Source of the DNA: Limisoma sp963590405
GTDB lineage: Bacteria > Bacteroidota > Bacteroidia > Bacteroidales > Muribaculaceae
NCBI GenBank assembly: GCA_963590405.1
Contig: CAVAPE010000049.1
Coordinates: forward strand, 1 to 18,343
DNA: 18,343 nucleotides
Direction: 5' to 3'
Positions 14,130 to 18,343 of the stretch are shown here, piece by piece. The notes under the pieces are model-generated. The model saw nothing but the letters and a program-made list of their open reading frames with translations, was not told the DNA's origin and made no database searches. The position numbers and the translations under genes are program-made. Numbering within the stretch: the first letter of the stretch is position 1; each line of letters begins with the position of its first letter.

Positions 14130-16363
14130 TGTTGTTTTGCCTTCACGCATCTTACAACACAGGCATGATTGGTCATGTCGCTTATTCCATCATTGGATTT
14201 ATAATAATATCCCTTCTTCTTATCATAATATTTGGCAAAGTACCAACCATGTCCGCCATGGTTAGCATCGATATGGTCAAAAGCCCAATAATATCCTTTT
14301 AGACCCAATTCGCCCAAAGTGCCATCCACACTTCTAAAACCGGAAGCAGGCCACCATATAGTAGATGTCTCTGTTGAATTTTTATAGGTGTAACTTGCCT
14401 CTATACCATAAACGCCATCAGCCATAAAATAGGCTTCCGTGGAAGGTGTCCCATACAAGTCGCTATTATCACCCAGCATAGTCCAGCCAGCAGGACAAGG
14501 ATCATTGATGGTTTTACTGCGGTTCCAGAAATCCTCATGATCTCCTGTGCTAACAAAAGGTTCTGTCTGATTCAAGGCTCTAATTGTCCACCTTGTATCT
14601 TGAGATTCTTTTGTCCAAGACGAGGCAAATTCCATTGGGTTCTGACGGCCATATTCCGCAGTAATAAATGCATTGTTATAGGTCCATCCGTTTTCAGCAA
14701 GTTTGGTATTCCACTCAGTATGATTGGTTAAATCACCGAACTTTTCAGTTTCAAACTGTTCATATGTAGGGACATTCTTATCATTATGGGTCTTATCATA
14801 ATGGGTCTCGTGAGTAACCTCATCACCACCAGCACTATTTGCACCTACGAAAGGGTCTTTTCGCCCCATCTGATAATACAGGCCATAGGTTTTCCATCCA
14901 TCGTTCTTGTCAGCTGATGTTGCGCCAAGATTACGATCCATTATGATAAGATGTCCTTTTGCAGCATCCGACGAGAAACCATCTATTGTGTTTTCGCCTT
15001 TACGGCACTCTCCATTAGTAGCCACTTCCTGGTAATCTGACATCCAGATATGCCAACTCCAAAGGATTTCATTGGTCACTGAGTCGTAAAGAGCAATAAC
15101 CGTATTGCCACGTGGCGCATTGCCGCTACTGTCGGCATTCACCTTAAACGAGATATAGCCATCCTTGCCAGGAATATACTCTATATCCGAAATAGCGCCA
15201 GAGTTGTCGGTCCACAGATAGTCGGCTGTCACCTTATTTCCAGTCTTATTGTATGTTCCGTCTTCGCTCACATCCAGTCGACCGTTTTTGGGACGGTTGC
15301 CCATACAGAATGCCGGTATCAAATAATAACCAACTTTGTCGGCCACATAGCAGTTGGCTGGCTCCAACGGCTCTGGGGTAGTATAATCAAACTCCTCCAT
15401 TGTCTTCACATACGAACGTTTCACGGTGATCGCCTCCGTTGTCGACTTCTGGAAAGAGCCGCCATTGTCGTAGTCGATAAATTGCACGCTGAATCCTTTC
15501 TTGAATGTCTTTGGCATCATCACGATATTTATCATCGTTGGGGTTGTAGGGTCGAGTGTCAGGCCGTCTTCGCCACAGTCGATAGTGATGATGCCCGTGC
15601 TTTTGCCGCTTACCGGAGCCAGCAACCGACCGCATGCAGCCTCCTTGTCGCCTGCAGCAATCGAACTCTCAAGATAGTCGATTGTCAAACTATTATCTGT
15701 TTTATTTTTGTAACAAATACAACTCATCGTAAATTCTCCGGCAAGTATCTCACCGTTATTGCCAGTAAGAACTACTTTAGAGATTTTGCCAGTTCCTTTC
15801 ACAGGCAATTGCAACACGCCTGCCATATTCTCATAATAGAAATCATATTGATTTTTGCATAGACCAATCATCGGGAAAACATTATTGGTAAATGTTCCTT
15901 TCTGATAGGTCTGATTCTGTGGAATATTGGCAGTTATGGTGTGCTTACGCCCCCAAGCGGTCGAGGTGTTAGCATATGATTCTCCGACATTAGCCCCTTC
16001 AAAGGGATATACCGACAAGACATAACTTGTACCTTTTTCCCAATATCCAGCTTTAAATACCGCTTTTTGTGTGCCACTTCCTGTCAACAAGGTCGCCGCA
16101 TCCGTGGCTTTATTATTAAAGCCATAAAACATGAACACCTTATCACCCTCCGACCAAAGGACTGGATACTTACCGTTATCCAATTCGCCCATCGTCGTAC
16201 GCGTGCTGTTGCCATCGTCTATATAGGCATTGAATTGATATGCAGATGTTTCATCCGTGCCATTGTTTTCTCCTTCAATGAAATCATCGCTACAGCCCAC
16301 CAATGCTATGGTTAACCCTGCAGCCATCATACATCTACTTAAGTAATATTTAAATTCCATCAT
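14126..16363 (-). CDS. Fimbrillin-like lipoprotein with Fibrobacter major paralogous domain
   Basis: A 745-residue lipoprotein. The start (MMEFKYYLSRC) overlaps the upstream stop by 4 bp (ATGA) and gives a signal peptide with lipobox LVGC at Cys24; a frame extension ten codons further upstream lacks support. After the Cys comes SDDFIEGE, like the Bacteroidetes export signal that sends lipoproteins to the cell surface. Residues about 40-325 look like a fimbrillin (Mfa-like) domain, with TRTTMGELDNGKYPVLWSEG near the start. Residues about 440-745 match the TIGR02145-type domain: DRNLGAT (476-482), GLYYQMGRKDPF, DPCPAGW (621-627), WWPASGFR (670-677) and a terminal VVRCVK. Such proteins are candidate accessory or tip adhesins of type V pili. 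The mature part has about twelve cysteines besides Cys24. Confidence 0.75.
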   Translation of the reverse strand: MMEFKYYLSRCMMAAGLTIALVGCSDDFIEGENNGTDETSAYQFNAYIDDGNSTRTTMGELDNGKYPVLWSEGDKVFMFYGFNNKATDAATLLTGSGTQKAVFKAGYWEKGTSYVLSVYPFEGANVGESYANTSTAWGRKHTITANIPQNQTYQKGTFTNNVFPMIGLCKNQYDFYYENMAGVLQLPVKGTGKISKVVLTGNNGEILAGEFTMSCICYKNKTDNSLTIDYLESSIAAGDKEAACGRLLAPVSGKSTGIITIDCGEDGLTLDPTTPTMINIVMMPKTFKKGFSVQFIDYDNGGSFQKSTTEAITVKRSYVKTMEEFDYTTPEPLEPANCYVADKVGYYLIPAFCMGNRPKNGRLDVSEDGTYNKTGNKVTADYLWTDNSGAISDIEYIPGKDGYISFKVNADSSGNAPRGNTVIALYDSVTNEILWSWHIWMSDYQEVATNGECRKGENTIDGFSSDAAKGHLIIMDRNLGATSADKNDGWKTYGLYYQMGRKDPFVGANSAGGDEVTHETHYDKTHNDKNVPTYEQFETEKFGDLTNHTEWNTKLAENGWTYNNAFITAEYGRQNPMEFASSWTKESQDTRWTIRALNQTEPFVSTGDHEDFWNRSKTINDPCPAGWTMLGDNSDLYGTPSTEAYFMADGVYGIEASYTYKNSTETSTIWWPASGFRSVDGTLGELGLKGYYWAFDHIDANHGGHGWYFAKYYDKKKGYYYKSNDGISDMTNHACVVRCVKAKQQ

Positions 16364-18132
16364 ATCGCCTTGTTTTTCAGTTTTTGAAGCCACTCCTCCT
16401 TCATATCTTCATCATTCACAGGATTTTTTACAGGAAACAACAGATAGTCGTTGCCTTCCACCACGATACCGTATCTATTAACCTGCCTGCCAGGCAAATC
16501 CATTCCAATGTCGTACACGCTCGTGACATTAACCTCATATCTGGTGTTGCGCAGAACTGACAAGTAATTGAATGGCCATGCCTCATCGTTTGAATCCATA
16601 TAGTTCCAGAAATACTGATAATTCTGGTCTGTTATCCAATGTATGTAATACATATAGCCGTCTTCATACACCTTCATGCCTGCATCACGCATTTGCTTCA
16701 CTGTGGATGTGGAACTTATCCCCTTGTTTGACAATTCCGGATAATCATTCAACAGTTGAGACAAATAAGGTGTTAGAGTTTCCTTATAGCAATAGAATGT
16801 ACGGTATTCGTCGCCACTGGAAGCACGCGTCTTGCTCTTTGTCCACGTTCCTTTATCTGGATCGGGCGTTAATCCGTCAGTAGTGTGACTATCGACCTTT
16901 ATCTTAGCTCGCACACGGAAAAGCACCCCAGTTGCACGATTTCTCATTCCCGTCTTAAGGAAATCTTGTCCCTCGTCGTATTTTTCCACAGGAGTTACTC
17001 CCTTTGTGAAATCATTGAAGAAGTCCAGATACAATGGAGAGGAATTCTCCAGACAATATATGGTGGCTTTCTTGTTGGCATCGAGGGACTGGAATTTTTC
17101 TAATGCTCCGTCTTTTAGTGCCTTATTGTCGAAATCCGTAAAGTCAGATATCTGGTTGTAATATATTTGCGAAGGTGTGGTGCTGATATCTCCACCTGGG
17201 GTTACAGCCCACAGGAATGGGTAACCGAATGGAGCGCCATCTGGAACTGTAATGTCTCCGTAGTTCTGCTCTTTAAGCCATTCATAGGCGAAGTATTCAC
17301 CCCCCTGATAACATGCTATCTGCCATTGCTGCACAAGATTGAAACAATTAGCACCGTTGATCAAAGCAACGCCTTCTACATGCACGTCATGAAACTGGCA
17401 AGTATAATAACTGGTGAAGTCGTAATCCTCAGCACTGCAATCCACCACAATCTTTGCCGCTACACGCTCCAAATTTACCTTTACACAATAAGGATTGTCA
17501 TAGGTATAACTTGTATTGTCGTCTATTTCAACAGGCACGCCGCCATTCGGTGTAGCATCGGTATGTTCCAGGTCATAACCATCCTCCCATTTTTGATACA
17601 CATGCGTGTAATTGGCAAAGTCGGAGGCCTCATTGTTGACATTGACCATCAGAAAATGGTTCTGTTGCCATAAATTCTCACACGCTCCTTTTGTAACGAG
17701 AGAATATGTTCCGCGAAACGCCTTGGCTGAACTCAAGTCCAGATTGAAACTGCCGCCCAAGTTTGCCACGACATACAGTTGATAGCCATGCTTGTATGCC
17801 GACTTTATCTCGAAAGGCTTTGTGGTATATGAATTAAGCATCTCAATGTCTTTCAACTCCACTACTGGAGCATCATCATCATTTTGCTTTACAAGAAATA
17901 TGCGAAAGTCGGTTATCGTACGTTCAAAATCCTCATCGCCGTATGTCGGTTCAAACGTACGTGTGGCATCTTTGTCACTATGCAGTCGTTTCACGTTAAA
18001 CCGAAGCGTCATGTAGCACTTCCCGTCATTTATCTCGGAAGAGCCATTATCCACGAATTTATCGTCATTGCAGGATTGGAAAAGCATACAGACAACCGTA
18101 GCCGATAATATCAATCCAAATAGTTTCTTCAT
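16360..18132 (-). CDS. Mfa1-family major fimbrial subunit (type V pilin)
   Basis: A 590-residue pilin precursor. Residues 1-21 are a lipoprotein signal (MKKLFGLILSATVVCMLFQSC, lipid on Cys21) followed by NDD. The N-terminal region (TRTFEPTYGDEDFERTITDF, about 57-76) has arginines where an arginine-specific protease could trim the pilin before donor-strand polymerisation, as known for FimA/Mfa1. The C-terminal half has the Mfa1-type MYYIHWITD and SVLRNTRYEVNVTSVYDIG. After that the protein continues for about 50 residues, with YGIVVEGNDYLLFPVKNP and a charged tail that differs from the short ending expected. Nine cysteines lie beyond Cys21. It follows the anchor gene by 28 bp and overlaps the next gene by 4 bp. 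Confidence 0.8.
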   Translation of the reverse strand: MKKLFGLILSATVVCMLFQSCNDDKFVDNGSSEINDGKCYMTLRFNVKRLHSDKDATRTFEPTYGDEDFERTITDFRIFLVKQNDDDAPVVELKDIEMLNSYTTKPFEIKSAYKHGYQLYVVANLGGSFNLDLSSAKAFRGTYSLVTKGACENLWQQNHFLMVNVNNEASDFANYTHVYQKWEDGYDLEHTDATPNGGVPVEIDDNTSYTYDNPYCVKVNLERVAAKIVVDCSAEDYDFTSYYTCQFHDVHVEGVALINGANCFNLVQQWQIACYQGGEYFAYEWLKEQNYGDITVPDGAPFGYPFLWAVTPGGDISTTPSQIYYNQISDFTDFDNKALKDGALEKFQSLDANKKATIYCLENSSPLYLDFFNDFTKGVTPVEKYDEGQDFLKTGMRNRATGVLFRVRAKIKVDSHTTDGLTPDPDKGTWTKSKTRASSGDEYRTFYCYKETLTPYLSQLLNDYPELSNKGISSTSTVKQMRDAGMKVYEDGYMYYIHWITDQNYQYFWNYMDSNDEAWPFNYLSVLRNTRYEVNVTSVYDIGMDLPGRQVNRYGIVVEGNDYLLFPVKNPVNDEDMKEEWLQKLKNKAI

Positions 18133-18160
18133 TTTATTGTCATATTGTTATTACAAGCAA

Positions 18161-18343
18161 TCATTGCAATTCGGTACTCTCCAACGAGAGCGTCCAACCG
18201 TTGACGACAATGCGGGTACGCACCCACACGTCATTGTCGATGAAAAATGTCATGGCGTATTCATCCTGACGATCCAGATATTCCTGATTGCTCCATTCGG
18301 ATTTGTGCTCACCGATGGCTTGCAAAGAAAGGAACCACGCCAA
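18161..18343 (-). CDS. FimB/Mfa2-family pilus anchor subunit, C-terminus only
   Basis: Only the last 60 codons lie in the window; the gene continues past the right edge, so no start can be given. The tail NQEYLDRQDEYAMTFFIDN, then WVRTRIVVNGW, is the characteristic ending of FimB/Mfa2 proteins, where a YLDR-Q-EY motif is followed by a TFF strand and I-NGW. These lipoproteins anchor and cap the base of type V pili at the outer membrane. Its stop lies 28 bp before the Mfa1-like ATG with no promoter seen between, so it is the upstream member of the same operon. The first codon visible is TTG, which is not evidence of a start. Confidence 0.75.
   Translation of the reverse strand: MAWFLSLQAIGEHKSEWSNQEYLDRQDEYAMTFFIDNDVWVRTRIVVNGWTLSLESTELQ

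Noticed and set aside
1..18343. tRNA, rRNA or transposase genes
   Set aside because: No cloverleaf, rRNA or transposase-like sequence was recognised on either strand, so the repeats at the left end have no visible mobilising gene here.

Overview
The window reads as chromosomal DNA of a Bacteroidales bacterium (Prevotella/Bacteroides/Muribaculaceae type; the genus cannot be fixed from this). The reasons are the families present (DUF4493/PCMD lipoprotein, GH97 of the SusB type, DUF4421, DUF5106, Mfa/Fim type V pilus subunits), promoters fitting the Bacteroidetes TTTG / TAnnTTTG pattern, the lack of clear Shine-Dalgarno sites, and lipoproteins with acidic residues just after the lipid-attachment cysteine.

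Region 1 (1-668) has no credible gene. It holds a chain of palindromes: three copies of a 49-bp imperfect hairpin separated by two spacers that are themselves palindromic, then a 196-bp nested inverted repeat, then three short GC-rich gcgcccc/ggggcgc hairpins, and a CA/TC-rich tail running into the 3' end of the first gene.

Region 2 (669-5493): a minus-strand surface-type lipoprotein (DUF4493 plus PCMD domains) is divergent from a plus-strand pair, a secreted GHL10 (DUF187) glycosidase-like protein and a DUF2461 protein 3 bp downstream. A well-formed promoter sits before the glycosidase gene.

Region 3 (5666-8322): a compact four-gene operon encodes a complete four-subunit 2-oxoacid:ferredoxin oxidoreductase (delta ferredoxin, alpha, beta, gamma), of the type annotated as Kor or Vor, with a good promoter in front. 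It is followed by two or three hairpins, the last a textbook UUCG-loop intrinsic terminator; the stretch between may be a 3' UTR or a small RNA.

Region 4 (8519-12052): xseB (exonuclease VII small subunit), a secreted inverting GH97 alpha-glucosidase with the SusB catalytic residues, and an AI-2E/PerM-family membrane protein, closely spaced on the plus strand. A minus-strand DUF4421 predicted outer-membrane barrel protein (12084-13124) converges on them and has its own promoter.

Region 5 (13215 to the right edge) is a minus-strand type V pilus operon. In transcription order it has the C-terminus of a FimB/Mfa2-like anchor subunit (cut by the window edge), an Mfa1-like major fimbrillin, a fimbrillin-like lipoprotein with a C-terminal Fibrobacter-type major paralogous domain (candidate tip or accessory subunit), and a periplasmic DUF5106 thioredoxin-like protein with a CSAC motif. 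Two consecutive junctions are 4-bp ATGA overlaps. Both complete subunits are rich in cysteine, so the thioredoxin-like gene may serve their folding. This region also looks clearly richer in A/T than the rest of the window.
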